Part shown: piece by piece, positions 35,421-43,668 of the stretch
How the letters are laid out: each line of letters begins with the position of its first letter
How positions within the stretch are numbered: position 1 is the stretch's first letter
DNA from: Mesorhizobium sp. WSM4313
GTDB lineage: Bacteria; Pseudomonadota; Alphaproteobacteria; Rhizobiales; Rhizobiaceae
Assembly: GCF_002294725.1 (NCBI RefSeq)
Contig: NZ_NSFT01000001.1
Span: 806,001 to 870,000, forward strand
DNA: 64,000 bases
Direction of reading: 5' to 3'
Notes under the pieces: model-generated
Told to the model about the DNA's origin: nothing
What the model saw: the letters and a program-made list of their open reading frames with translations, nothing else
The model's database searches: none
Position numbers and translations under genes: made by a program

Positions 35421-36214
35421 TGCTGGTCGACAGCCATTGCCATCTCGACTTCCCGGACTTCGCCGAGGAGCGGACGGCTGTCGTCGCCCGCGCTCTCGCC
35501 GCCGGAATCGGCCGCATGGTGACGATCTCGACGCGGGTTAAGCGATTTCAGCAGGTCCTTGAAATTGCTGAATCTTTCAATGAGGTCTATTGCTCGGTCG
35601 GCACCCATCCGCACAATGCGGCGGAAGAGCTCGACGTCACCACTGACGAGCTGGTGCGGCTTTCCGGCCATCCCAAGGTGGTGGCGATCGGCGAGGCCGG
35701 GCTCGATTATTACTATGACAAGGCGCCGCGCGATGCGCAGGCGCAAGGCTTTCGCACCCATATCGCGGCCGCGCGCCGCACCGGCCTGCCGCTGGTCATC
35801 CATGCACGCGATGCCGACGACGACATGGCGTCGATCCTCGAGGACGAAACAGGGAAGGGCGCCTTCCCCTTTATCCTGCACTGTTTTTCGTCGGGACGCA
35901 GGCTGGCTGAAGTCGGCGTGGCGCTGGGCGGCTATGTCTCCTTCTCCGGCATCCTTACCTTCAAGAACTCCTCCGAACTGCGCGCCATCGCCGCCGACGT
36001 CCCCCGCGACCGGCTGCTGGTCGAAACCGACGCGCCCTACCTTGCGCCGGTCCCACATCGCGGCAAACGCAACGAACCGGCCTATGTCGCGAACACGGCC
36101 AAGGTGCTCGCCGAGACCATCGGCGTCAGCGAGGCCGAGATCGCCGATATCACCACCGGGAACTTCTTCAGGCTGTTCACCAAGATGCCGCGTCCCGAAA
36201 CGGCTGCGGGCTGA
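35420..36214 (+). CDS. TatD-family metal-dependent hydrolase
   Basis: A 264-residue TIM-barrel hydrolase with TatD motifs: DSHCHLDFPDF at the N terminus (first metal site), AIGEAGLDYYYD near residue 92 (Glu ligand), LHCFSS near 154 and ETDAPYLAPVPHRGKRNEP near 203. Family members have 3'-5' exonuclease/DNase activity. The TGATG overlap with metG and the 3-base gap to the next gene place it in the metG operon. Confidence 0.93.
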   Translation: MLVDSHCHLDFPDFAEERTAVVARALAAGIGRMVTISTRVKRFQQVLEIAESFNEVYCSVGTHPHNAAEELDVTTDELVRLSGHPKVVAIGEAGLDYYYDKAPRDAQAQGFRTHIAAARRTGLPLVIHARDADDDMASILEDETGKGAFPFILHCFSSGRRLAEVGVALGGYVSFSGILTFKNSSELRAIAADVPRDRLLVETDAPYLAPVPHRGKRNEPAYVANTAKVLAETIGVSEAEIADITTGNFFRLFTKMPRPETAAG

Positions 36215-36217
36215 GGC

Positions 36218-37039
36218 ATGAGCGACCGGCTGCGCTTTACCGTTCTTGGCTGCGGCTCATCGCCCGGCACGCCGCGCATCACTGGAGATTGGGGCAATTG
36301 CGACCCCAAGAACCCGAAGAACCGGCGCATGCGCACGGCCGCGCTGGTCGAGCGGATTGCCGCCAATGGCGCGCGCACCACGGTCGTCATCGACACCGGG
36401 CCGGATTTCCGCGAGCAGATGCTGCTGGCCTCCGTCAAGCGCATCGATGCGGTCGTCTACACGCATCCGCATGCCGACCACATCCACGGCATCGACGATC
36501 TGCGCGGCTATGTGCTCGAGCAACGCCATCGTATCGACATCCATGCCGACGAGCCGACCATGCTGCGGCTGCGCCAGGCGTTCGGCTATTGCTTCGAGAC
36601 GCCGCCAGGCAGTTCCTATCCGCCGATCGTCAAGGCTCACATCATCGATCACGCCAGGCCGGTCGTGATCGAAGGCGAGGGGGGTCCCCTCACCCTCGAG
36701 CCGCTGCCGCAGTTCCATGGCGACATCGTCTCGCTCGGCTTCCGCATCGGCGGGCTTGCCTATTGCCCTGATATCAGCGGCTTCCCAGACGCCACCGTTG
36801 AGCGTTTGCGCGGCCTCGACACGCTGGTCATCGATGCGCTGCAGTACAACACCCATCCCAGTCATCTGTCGCTTGGCCAGGCGCTGGAATGGATCGAAAA
36901 GCTGACGCCGAGGAACGCCGTGCTGACCCATATGCATGTGCCGCTCGACTACGCCGTCGTGATGGCCGAGACGCCGGAGCATGTCGTGCCGGCCTATGAC
37001 GGCATGGCGATCGAAATTCCTTACGAGTCAGAGCGATAG
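36218..37039 (+). CDS. MBL-fold metallohydrolase (PhnP-like)
   Basis: A 273-residue metallo-beta-lactamase-fold protein with THPHADHIHGIDDLR near residue 85 (metal ligands), PDISGFPD and a late LTHMHVPLDY supplying the last His. The N terminus (VLGCGSSPGTPR) is like PhnP and related phosphodiesterases. It follows tatD by three bases, a conserved metG-tatD-MBL order. It probably hydrolyses a cyclic or linear phosphodiester; the substrate is not known. Confidence 0.9.
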   Translation: MSDRLRFTVLGCGSSPGTPRITGDWGNCDPKNPKNRRMRTAALVERIAANGARTTVVIDTGPDFREQMLLASVKRIDAVVYTHPHADHIHGIDDLRGYVLEQRHRIDIHADEPTMLRLRQAFGYCFETPPGSSYPPIVKAHIIDHARPVVIEGEGGPLTLEPLPQFHGDIVSLGFRIGGLAYCPDISGFPDATVERLRGLDTLVIDALQYNTHPSHLSLGQALEWIEKLTPRNAVLTHMHVPLDYAVVMAETPEHVVPAYDGMAIEIPYESER

Positions 37040-37378
37040 AGACAGCTGTTCAGTCGGGGCTGCAGTTCGTCCGTCGAAAGCTTCGCTGCGGTCTCGAAGC
37101 CGAAGCGCTGCCGCGGAGCTTGTCGCCGGCAGGGAAAGCCGCAGCAATTCCTGGACGTGCCCGCCACGCCTCAGTTCCATAATCTATCTTATGCGACTTT
37201 CCGATATGGCAACGGAGATGCCGACAGCGTGATGTCACACAGCCCTGCTCGCCAGCCGCACGGAGCTGTTGCGCCTTGACGGGTACGCACAGGAGTCGTC
37301 CTTCGTTGTGGCAGCAAGTGCTCGGAACTCAACCCCGGACCTCGCGTTGGCCTGGTTGAGCGGTTTGAGGACTTTTGC
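37040..37378. other. Intergenic region, no gene seen
   Basis: It separates the metG operon from the alpha/beta hydrolase. The only structure noted is CATAA-N6-TTATG at 37178-37193, a possible operator about 185 bases before the hydrolase start. GAGGAC before the hydrolase ATG is its ribosome binding site. Confidence 0.35.
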
Positions 37379-38221
37379 ATGCGTTCACGGCTTGAGTTGG
37401 CAAGCGGCACGGAATTGTCTTTCCTCACGGCTGGAGAGCGCTCCAAACCGGCTCTGCTGCTTCTTCACGGTTTTCCGAGTTCCTCCAGGACCTTTCGCCA
37501 CGTCATTCCCGCATTGTCGAAGGTGGCTTATGTGGTTGCTCCCGACATGCCGGGGTTCGGCATGTCGGATGCTCTGCCAGAGCCGTCCTTCGATGGTTTT
37601 GCCGATGCGGTCTCGGAGTTGCTCGGCCACCTCTCGGTCGGCCCCCGCTACATCTACCTTCATGACTTTGGCGCGCCGGTCGGGCTGCGGACAGCCATGC
37701 AGGCTCCCGATGCGGTGTTGGGCTTGATCATCCAGAACGCCAACGCGCATCGGAGCGGAATGGGGCCATCCTGGAAGGCGACGCAGGACTTTTGGGCCAA
37801 TCCGAACCCAGACAACGAAGCGAAAGCCACCGCGCATCTGACCTTCGAGGGCACGCGAGACCAGTATGTGGCAGGTGTTCCCGACGATGTGGCCGCACAA
37901 ATTCCGGACGAGAACTGGGAGGAAGACTGGCGCGTGATGCAGCGACCCGGAGGCATGGAGACGCAGCGCGCGCTCATTGCGGACTATGGCAATTACGTCG
38001 CTCGCTTCGACGCGATTGCCGACTATCTGCGGCGCAGGCAGCCACGCGCCCTGATGCTGTGGGGCCGGCATGACGCGTTCTTCGACCTGACAGAGACGCT
38101 GTCATGGATGCAGGCCCTGCCGAGGATGGAAGCACATATTCTCGACGGGCCTCATTTCCTGCTGGAAACGCATGCCAACCAAGCTGCGTCGTTGATGGTC
38201 GACTTCCTGAAACGGCAATAG
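37379..38221 (+). CDS. Alpha/beta hydrolase with Asp nucleophile
   Basis: A 280-residue alpha/beta-fold hydrolase. The oxyanion-hole motif is LLHGFPSSS near residue 28, and the nucleophile elbow is LHDFGAPVG near 98, with Asp where esterases have Ser. DGPHFLLETH near 260 supplies the catalytic His. An Asp nucleophile is typical of haloalkane dehalogenases and epoxide hydrolases. Composition is a little less GC-rich than the operons around it. It appears monocistronic; the physiological substrate cannot be told. Confidence 0.85.
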   Translation: MRSRLELASGTELSFLTAGERSKPALLLLHGFPSSSRTFRHVIPALSKVAYVVAPDMPGFGMSDALPEPSFDGFADAVSELLGHLSVGPRYIYLHDFGAPVGLRTAMQAPDAVLGLIIQNANAHRSGMGPSWKATQDFWANPNPDNEAKATAHLTFEGTRDQYVAGVPDDVAAQIPDENWEEDWRVMQRPGGMETQRALIADYGNYVARFDAIADYLRRRQPRALMLWGRHDAFFDLTETLSWMQALPRMEAHILDGPHFLLETHANQAASLMVDFLKRQ

Positions 38222-38374
38222 AACAGTCCTTGAGGTCTGGCCGACCAGAACGCGGCGGACCCTGAGGACTACATTGTCCGGCATCAAAGTTCTGGCTGCT
38301 GCCCTGTCAGTCCATTTCCGCTCGGCGTCGTCTCTCGCTTGCCTGGCGCAGGCCAGGTTGGATAATTTATTTTC

Positions 38375-38818
38375 ATGGCTGCCGGAATCTCAGATCGGAT
38401 ATCCGCCTTCGTCGAAGCGCTTCCATTGAAGCCGGGACTTCGCGTCCTGGAGATCGGATGCGGTCCCGGCGTTGCCGCTCGCGATGTCGCTCGCCGCATC
38501 GACGGCGGCTTCATTCTGGCCATCGACCGCTCGGAGAAGGCAATCCGATTGGCGCGGGCGCGATCGGCTGATGAGATGGCTCGGGGCTGCCTCGATTTCA
38601 GGCATGCGGCAATCGAAGACTTCGCATTGAATGCTGACGAGGCTCTTTTTGACATCGCCTTCGCCATGCGGGTCGGCGCGCTCGACGGGCGTCACCCCGA
38701 GGCCAACCGTGCGGCCCTGACGCGGATCAAGGCGGCGCTGCAGCCGCATGGCAGGCTTTTCATCGACGGCGGCGATCCGCTGAAAGAGATAGATTTGGTT
38801 CGTGGCTTGCCGTCCTAA
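38375..38818 (+). CDS. Class I SAM-dependent methyltransferase, short form
   Basis: A 147-residue protein containing only the core of a Rossmann methyltransferase: motif I VLEIGCGPGVAARDVA near residue 24, ILAIDRSEKAI (motif II) near 47 and FDIAFAMRVGALDG. It lacks a substrate-binding C-terminal region, so it is small for the family, but it has intact start and stop. The substrate is unknown. It is flanked by single unrelated genes and is probably transcribed alone. Confidence 0.75.
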   Translation: MAAGISDRISAFVEALPLKPGLRVLEIGCGPGVAARDVARRIDGGFILAIDRSEKAIRLARARSADEMARGCLDFRHAAIEDFALNADEALFDIAFAMRVGALDGRHPEANRAALTRIKAALQPHGRLFIDGGDPLKEIDLVRGLPS

Positions 38819-39078
38819 AAAACACCGAGAAACGTCGCCAGGATATTTCAGGCATTCGGCAAGCGCATCTTGTCCGAAGCGCATAGTTTTTCCCCGGCCA
38901 CCGCAGGCGAGATGGCGGCAGGGAGCAAAGCACAAACCCCCGGCATCAGAACGCTTTTCGTTGCTATAACCCACTGTGTTGCGCGAGATGCGAATTGTCG
39001 CAAAACTCCGGGCCGAAGCAATTACCTGCCCCCCGAGCTGCCATAGCGCCGCGGCGCAACAATGAAAGCCTCCAGAAA
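38819..39078. other. Intergenic region before the ureohydrolase gene
   Basis: No credible frame. An AT-richer stretch near 38958-38985 (TTTCGTTGCTATAACCCACTG) could carry the promoter of the next gene. Confidence 0.3.
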
Positions 39079-39993
39079 ATGACCGCTTCGCCTTCCTTTC
39101 TCGGCTTTCCCGGTCGCCTCGCCGACGGGCGCATGCCGCGAGCCGTGATCTTCGGGGCGGGTCATGGAAGCACCTATCGCGGCCAGGACAGCAGCGGCCA
39201 TGCCTCGGCCGCCGGCGCCATCCGAGCCGCAAGCCAAGATGACATTCCGCTGGTGGAGCACTGGGATTTCGACCTCGGCGGCCCGCTGTTCCATGGCGGG
39301 CCGGTCTGCTGCATCGATAGCGGCGACATCGCGACCACCATGCATGACAACGCCGACAACCGGGCCCGCATCGAGGCGAAGACACGCGAAGCTCTGTCCT
39401 TGCCCGCCGTACCGATCCTGCTTGGCGGCGATGATTCCGTCGTCATTCCCTTCCTCGCCGGCTTTGCTGATCACGGGCCAATCTGGATCCTGCAGATCGA
39501 CGCCCATATCGACTGGCGCGACGAGGTGCATGGCGAACGCTACGGCTACTCGAGCCCGATGCGCCGGGCGAGCGAGATGGCGCATGTCGCCGGCATGGTG
39601 CAGGTCGGCCTGCGCAGCGTCGGCAGCGCACGCATCGGCGAAATTGAAGCGGCGCGGCGCTACGGCAGCCGCTTCGTCACGGCCCGCGAGGTTCACGCCC
39701 AGGGAGTCGAAGCCGCTTTGCGGCATATTCCGGAAGACGCGCATGTCGTCGTCACTTTCGACTGCGACTGCCTCGATCCCTCGATCATGCCCGGCGTCGC
39801 GGCGCGCACGCCCGGCGGCCTCACCTACACGCAGGCGATTGACCTGATCGCGGGCCTCGGCAAGCGGGCGAGGATTGCGGGATTCGACCTTGTCGAGCTT
39901 TATCCTCCCGCCGACATTGACGGTCTGTCGGCCATCACCGCGTCGCGGCTTCTTGTCAACGTGATCGGCGCCATTGTCCGGCAGACCGGCTAA
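39079..39993 (+). CDS. Ureohydrolase (agmatinase/arginase family)
   Basis: A 304-residue manganese hydrolase of the arginase/agmatinase family. Metal motifs are LGGDDSVVIP near residue 114, IDAHIDWRDE near 141 and FDCDCLDPSIMPG near 229. The first motif has GGDD where arginases and E. coli agmatinase have GGDH, removing one usual His ligand; other family members of the guanidino-acid type show this too, as far as I recall. ATG 39079 is chosen for its family-like N terminus; the open frame upstream is not similar to anything. Substrate (agmatine, guanidinobutyrate or other) is uncertain. Confidence 0.85.
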   Translation: MTASPSFLGFPGRLADGRMPRAVIFGAGHGSTYRGQDSSGHASAAGAIRAASQDDIPLVEHWDFDLGGPLFHGGPVCCIDSGDIATTMHDNADNRARIEAKTREALSLPAVPILLGGDDSVVIPFLAGFADHGPIWILQIDAHIDWRDEVHGERYGYSSPMRRASEMAHVAGMVQVGLRSVGSARIGEIEAARRYGSRFVTAREVHAQGVEAALRHIPEDAHVVVTFDCDCLDPSIMPGVAARTPGGLTYTQAIDLIAGLGKRARIAGFDLVELYPPADIDGLSAITASRLLVNVIGAIVRQTG

Positions 39994-40009
39994 GATGCGA
40001 TCGGGTGGT

Positions 40010-40420
40010 CTAGAAAAAGCTGTTCAGAAACGCCGATGCCTCGTCTGAAATACCAACGATCTTGTTGGTCGCCTGACGGTAGAATTTGAAGTTGAGCTCG
40101 GTCTCGGGCCGGCCGTCCTTCCAATCCTTGAAGCGCTTGAGCTCATCGCGACCCAAACGTTTCGTCGCCAAGGCGGTCCGGCGGACGGCAACGCTGACGC
40201 GCGGCGTCTGCCGTTCGATATCCGGACGCTTGGGGGTGGCCTCGGAGGACGTCACGATGCCGCGCGCGACAAGCCCCTGCCCGCCTTCGTTCTCGCTGGC
40301 GAACAGGAAGATGACGTCGCCCTCGGCGATGCGCTTGCCGCCATACATGGTTTTCTGGGCGGCGAACACGAATCTCTCCGCCGCTGGGTCCTGGATTTGG
40401 GTCTTGATGGCGTATGCCAT
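40010..40420 (-). CDS. Conserved small protein, possibly PUA/EVE-like
   Basis: A 136-residue protein I do not firmly recognise. GDVIFLFASENEGGQGLVARGIV near residue 38 resembles the strand pattern of PUA/EVE domains, which bind modified bases; that is weak inference. The C-terminal half is basic (KRLGRDELKRFKDWK). It ends convergent to the ureohydrolase and starts 3 bases after the aldose epimerase-like gene stops, so these two are probably cotranscribed. Confidence 0.7.
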   Translation of the reverse strand: MAYAIKTQIQDPAAERFVFAAQKTMYGGKRIAEGDVIFLFASENEGGQGLVARGIVTSSEATPKRPDIERQTPRVSVAVRRTALATKRLGRDELKRFKDWKDGRPETELNFKFYRQATNKIVGISDEASAFLNSFF

Positions 40421-40423
40421 GCC

Positions 40424-41299
40424 CTACGGTTCCCGGCTGAGGCCGATCCGGTAACTCAGCACGCGCCGGCCGGCCGGCTCGATCAGCATGACGCCCGGCT
40501 TGTCGGCGAATTCGCCGTCGAAATTGATGGCGCTGGCGATGCCGTGCCAGTGCTCGATGCACAGGAAGGGCGCGCCGCCAGGCTTGGACCAGATGCCCAG
40601 CTCATTGAATCCCTGCCACGACATCTCGATCGCCGGCCCGCGGCCGGCGGCGTAGCGCACGCTCTTGCTCACCGGCTTGTCGAGGATGACGGCATCGTCG
40701 TCGAACAGTCTTTCGGATAGCGGCAGCGTCCTGCCCTCGATGGGCGTCGGCTGCGGCGCCGGCAACAACAGGCCGTCCTTCAGGCGGCGGATCGGCGCCG
40801 GCTCATTTTCGGCGAAGGTCACCCGATAGGCTTCCTTCGGCAGCTCCGGGAGCAGCGGCCAGTTGAACGCCGGATGCGCGCCGATCGAGGCGGGCAGAGG
40901 CTCGTCGCCGGTATTGGCGATCTCGAAGGTCACGCCGAGTTGCCGTGGTTTCAACTCGTAGCTGATGGCGAGACGAAAGGCGAAGGGATAGTGCGTTCGC
41001 GTCTCGGCGTCGTCCGTCAGGACCAATGTGCAGGAGGCCGGCCCCTGCTCCGCCCAGGCAAAGCGCCGGTCGCGGGCAAAGCCGTGCTGCGTCATCGGAT
41101 AGATTTGGCCGCGATGCCGCAGCTGATCGCCTTTGAGCCGGCCGACGATTGGGAACAGCACGGGCGAATGACGACGCCAGGCGGGGCCTGCCTGCCACAG
41201 AAGCTCGGTGCCTTCGCCATCGCGCAGCGAGACCAGTTCGGCCCCCTGCCCGACGATGGTCGCCGAAATGCCGTCAGCGTGAAGCGTCAGCTGGTCCAT
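40424..41299 (-). CDS. Aldose 1-epimerase family protein
   Basis: A 291-residue protein of the galactose mutarotase superfamily, LacX-like branch. Visible family features are LFPIVGRLKGDQ, the HGFARDRRF His region near residue 73, and IGAHPAFNWP near 141 with the second catalytic-type His. It interconverts anomers of an aldose or sugar phosphate. Upstream of the 40010-40420 gene by 3 bases. A specific sugar cannot be assigned. Confidence 0.88.
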   Translation of the reverse strand: MDQLTLHADGISATIVGQGAELVSLRDGEGTELLWQAGPAWRRHSPVLFPIVGRLKGDQLRHRGQIYPMTQHGFARDRRFAWAEQGPASCTLVLTDDAETRTHYPFAFRLAISYELKPRQLGVTFEIANTGDEPLPASIGAHPAFNWPLLPELPKEAYRVTFAENEPAPIRRLKDGLLLPAPQPTPIEGRTLPLSERLFDDDAVILDKPVSKSVRYAAGRGPAIEMSWQGFNELGIWSKPGGAPFLCIEHWHGIASAINFDGEFADKPGVMLIEPAGRRVLSYRIGLSREP

Positions 41300-41478
41300 T
41301 GCGTCCTCGCGGCTGGCAGGTTTGGCCGGCAGGCTAGCAAAAGGCCGCGCGTGAACTCAAGCGCGGCAGGCAGATCGCCCCTTGGTCGTCAACGCTTGGT
41401 GCGCAGTCGACAAAAAAGTGGCCGGAGGTTTCCCTCCGGCCGTGGCGAGGTCAGCAGTGTTGCCTGCTGCGGTCCGGC

Positions 41479-42195
41479 CTATTCGCGCTCGCCGGTGAAA
41501 TTCAGCAGCAGCTGGAAGATGTTGATGAAGTTCAGATAGAGCGAGAAGGCGCCGAAGACGGCAAGCTTCTGCTGCGATTCCGCATCGAAGTTCTCGGCAT
41601 ATTGCTCCTTGATCGTCTGCGTGTCCCAGGCGGTCAGGCCGATGAAGACGGCGATGCCGATCACCGAGATGGCGAACTGCAGCGCGGTCGAGCCGAGGAA
41701 CAGGTTGACCAGGCTGGCGATGACCACGCCGATCAGGCCCATGATCAGGAAGGACGAGAACTGCGTCAGGTCGCGCCTGGTCGTGTAGCCGTAGAGGCTG
41801 GTGGCGCCGAACATCGTGGCGGCGATGAAGAAGGTGCGCGCGATGCTGGTCGAGGTGAAGACCAGGAATACCGAGGCGAGCGACAGGCCCATGACGGCGC
41901 AGAAGGCCCAGAACATCGCCTGCGCGCTCGCGGCCGACATGGTCTGCATCCTGAACGAGAACAGCATGACGAAGGCGAGCGGCGCCAGCATCACCACCCA
42001 TTTCAGCGGGCTGGAGAAGATCGGTACATAAAGCGCCGGCGTCGAGGCCACGAAGAAGGCGACGAGGCCGGTAACAACGAGACCGAGGCCCATATAATTG
42101 TAGACGCGCAGCATGTGCTTGCGCAGGCCCTCGTCATAGACGGCTCCGGCCTGGACGCCGGTGCCCATTCGGTATCCCAGATTGGGGCTGTTCAT
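41479..42195 (-). CDS. Bax inhibitor-1/YccA-family membrane protein
   Basis: A 238-residue protein with seven membrane helices. The family pattern is visible in the LAPLAFVMLFSFRM and GLSLASVFLVF helices and in the C-terminal ITAWDTQTI-like segment (GLTAWDTQTIKEQY near residue 180). Bacterial members form pH-sensitive calcium leak channels or interact with FtsH. AAGGAG precedes the start. It lies 36 bases beyond the anti-sigma gene and may belong to the sigma/anti-sigma transcript. Confidence 0.92.
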   Translation of the reverse strand: MNSPNLGYRMGTGVQAGAVYDEGLRKHMLRVYNYMGLGLVVTGLVAFFVASTPALYVPIFSSPLKWVVMLAPLAFVMLFSFRMQTMSAASAQAMFWAFCAVMGLSLASVFLVFTSTSIARTFFIAATMFGATSLYGYTTRRDLTQFSSFLIMGLIGVVIASLVNLFLGSTALQFAISVIGIAVFIGLTAWDTQTIKEQYAENFDAESQQKLAVFGAFSLYLNFINIFQLLLNFTGERE

Positions 42196-42231
42196 TCGGT
42201 TGCTCCTTGGTTATCGGTAGAGGGTTTGTTT

Positions 42232-43005
42232 TCAATAGAGAGTTCTGGCGAGTTTCTCGGCGGCACGGTCGAGGCTGCCGGCGTCGCCGCGTCCGACCAC
42301 CGCATAGGCGACCTCGCCGATCTGGAAATACGCGGTTGAGATGTCGTCGGAGGGCGCGATCGTCGGCTTCACCACATCGAACCTGCCCGGCCTGATGGCG
42401 AACAACGAGACAAGACCGAGGTCCTTGGTGTCGACCGCTACCTCGACGCTCGGCCCGAATTGCGAGGGATAGACCTGGACGTCGCGAATCTTCCAGTCGT
42501 CAGGCAGCGACGGCATGACGATCGCGGTGGCGGCGCGAATCTCGTCGGGATCGTAGCCCGGAGCCTCTTGCTGCGACGGCATCGTCTCGCGCACCAAGGT
42601 CGTCCTGTGCGCCCGGACCGCATCCTCGACATAGGCCGGCGGCTGCGTCGAGGCGACCACCTTGGTCACGGCGATCGGCCCGAAGGCGCCGTTGGCAAGC
42701 CAGCCTGCCGCGACCAGGACGGCCGCGGCCGCCGCACGCTGCAGCACGGCAAGCATGCGTCCCCTGGCAAGGCCTCTTTCCAGCCGGCGCGCCGCTTCTG
42801 TCGTGGCCGGACGCGCCCTGCCGACAGGGCCGGCAAGCGCGACGCGCAGTTCGTCGCGCGTCCTCAGATCGGACATCACGCGCGCGGCCACTTCCGGGCG
42901 CGCGGCGAGGTGCGCCTCGACCTCGATGCGGCGGGCGACATCCAGCTGATCGTCGACATAGGCGTCGAGATCGGCATCGGTCACGGGGTCGACAATAGCG
43001 GTCAT
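42232..43005 (-). CDS. Transmembrane anti-sigma factor
   Basis: A 257-residue single-pass membrane protein: an N-terminal cytosolic helical part (DADLDAYVDDQLDVARRIEVEAHL), one membrane helix near residues 88-105, and a periplasmic C-terminal domain of about 150 residues. The HxxxCxxC zinc motif of ZAS anti-sigma factors is absent. Its start overlaps the ECF sigma stop by four bases (ATGA), so it is almost certainly the cognate regulator that holds the sigma factor at the membrane. Confidence 0.85.
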   Translation of the reverse strand: MTAIVDPVTDADLDAYVDDQLDVARRIEVEAHLAARPEVAARVMSDLRTRDELRVALAGPVGRARPATTEAARRLERGLARGRMLAVLQRAAAAAVLVAAGWLANGAFGPIAVTKVVASTQPPAYVEDAVRAHRTTLVRETMPSQQEAPGYDPDEIRAATAIVMPSLPDDWKIRDVQVYPSQFGPSVEVAVDTKDLGLVSLFAIRPGRFDVVKPTIAPSDDISTAYFQIGEVAYAVVGRGDAGSLDRAAEKLARTLY

Positions 43006-43535
43006 TGATCGTCTCCCACGATCCTGAGATGAGGCCTGGCCTTCGGCGCCGCGCCCTCTTCCATCTCGCGCAGCGCGGCACGCGCGCGGCCGATGCGCGA
43101 CATCAGCGTTCCGAGCGGCACGCCGACGGCTTCGGCGGCCTGCTGATAGGAAAGCCCTTCGATGGCGACGAGGTGCAGCGCGGAGCGCTGTTCCTCCGGC
43201 AGCGAAAGAAACGCTTCCCGGACCTGCGACAGGCGAACCGAATGGTCCTGCGACGCCGGCACGCTCTGGTCGGCGACAAGGCCGGCCTGTTCGATGCGCG
43301 CCGCCTCGGAGCGGCGCGAGCGCATGCGGTCGATGAAGACGTTGTGCACGATCGCCAGCAGCCAGGCGCGCAGATTGCCGCTTGACCGAAAGGTCGCGCG
43401 CCGCTCATAGGCGCGCACCAGCGCGTCATGGACGAGATCCTCGGCCTCAGTGCTGTCGCGCGTCAGCGAGCGCGCATAGCGCCGCAGCGAACCCAACTGC
43501 CCGACGATATCGAAGCGTGCCATCGACCGTTTCAT
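43002..43535 (-). CDS. ECF-type RNA polymerase sigma factor
   Basis: A 177-residue sigma-70-family protein with region 2 (RRYARSLTRDSTEAEDLVHDALVRAY near residue 22, including the DLVHD motif) and region 4 (LPEEQRSALHLVAIEGLSYQQAAEAVGVPLGT near 115). It lacks region 3, so it is extracytoplasmic-function type. The frame has ATG at 43553, 43535 and 43523; 43535 is taken. It is cotranscribed with its anti-sigma factor. The regulon is unknown. Confidence 0.9.
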   Translation of the reverse strand: MKRSMARFDIVGQLGSLRRYARSLTRDSTEAEDLVHDALVRAYERRATFRSSGNLRAWLLAIVHNVFIDRMRSRRSEAARIEQAGLVADQSVPASQDHSVRLSQVREAFLSLPEEQRSALHLVAIEGLSYQQAAEAVGVPLGTLMSRIGRARAALREMEEGAAPKARPHLRIVGDDQ

Positions 43536-43668
43536 GCCCTGTTTACGGAGCATGTAGGGGTTTTAATCCCCTGCCCGACATTTCTTTTCGTGTCGCCGCC
43601 ACAGCGGAAACCGCTGGCGCGACAGGATCGATTTGCGTATCACTCCGCCGCCATTGGAGTCCTTTTCG

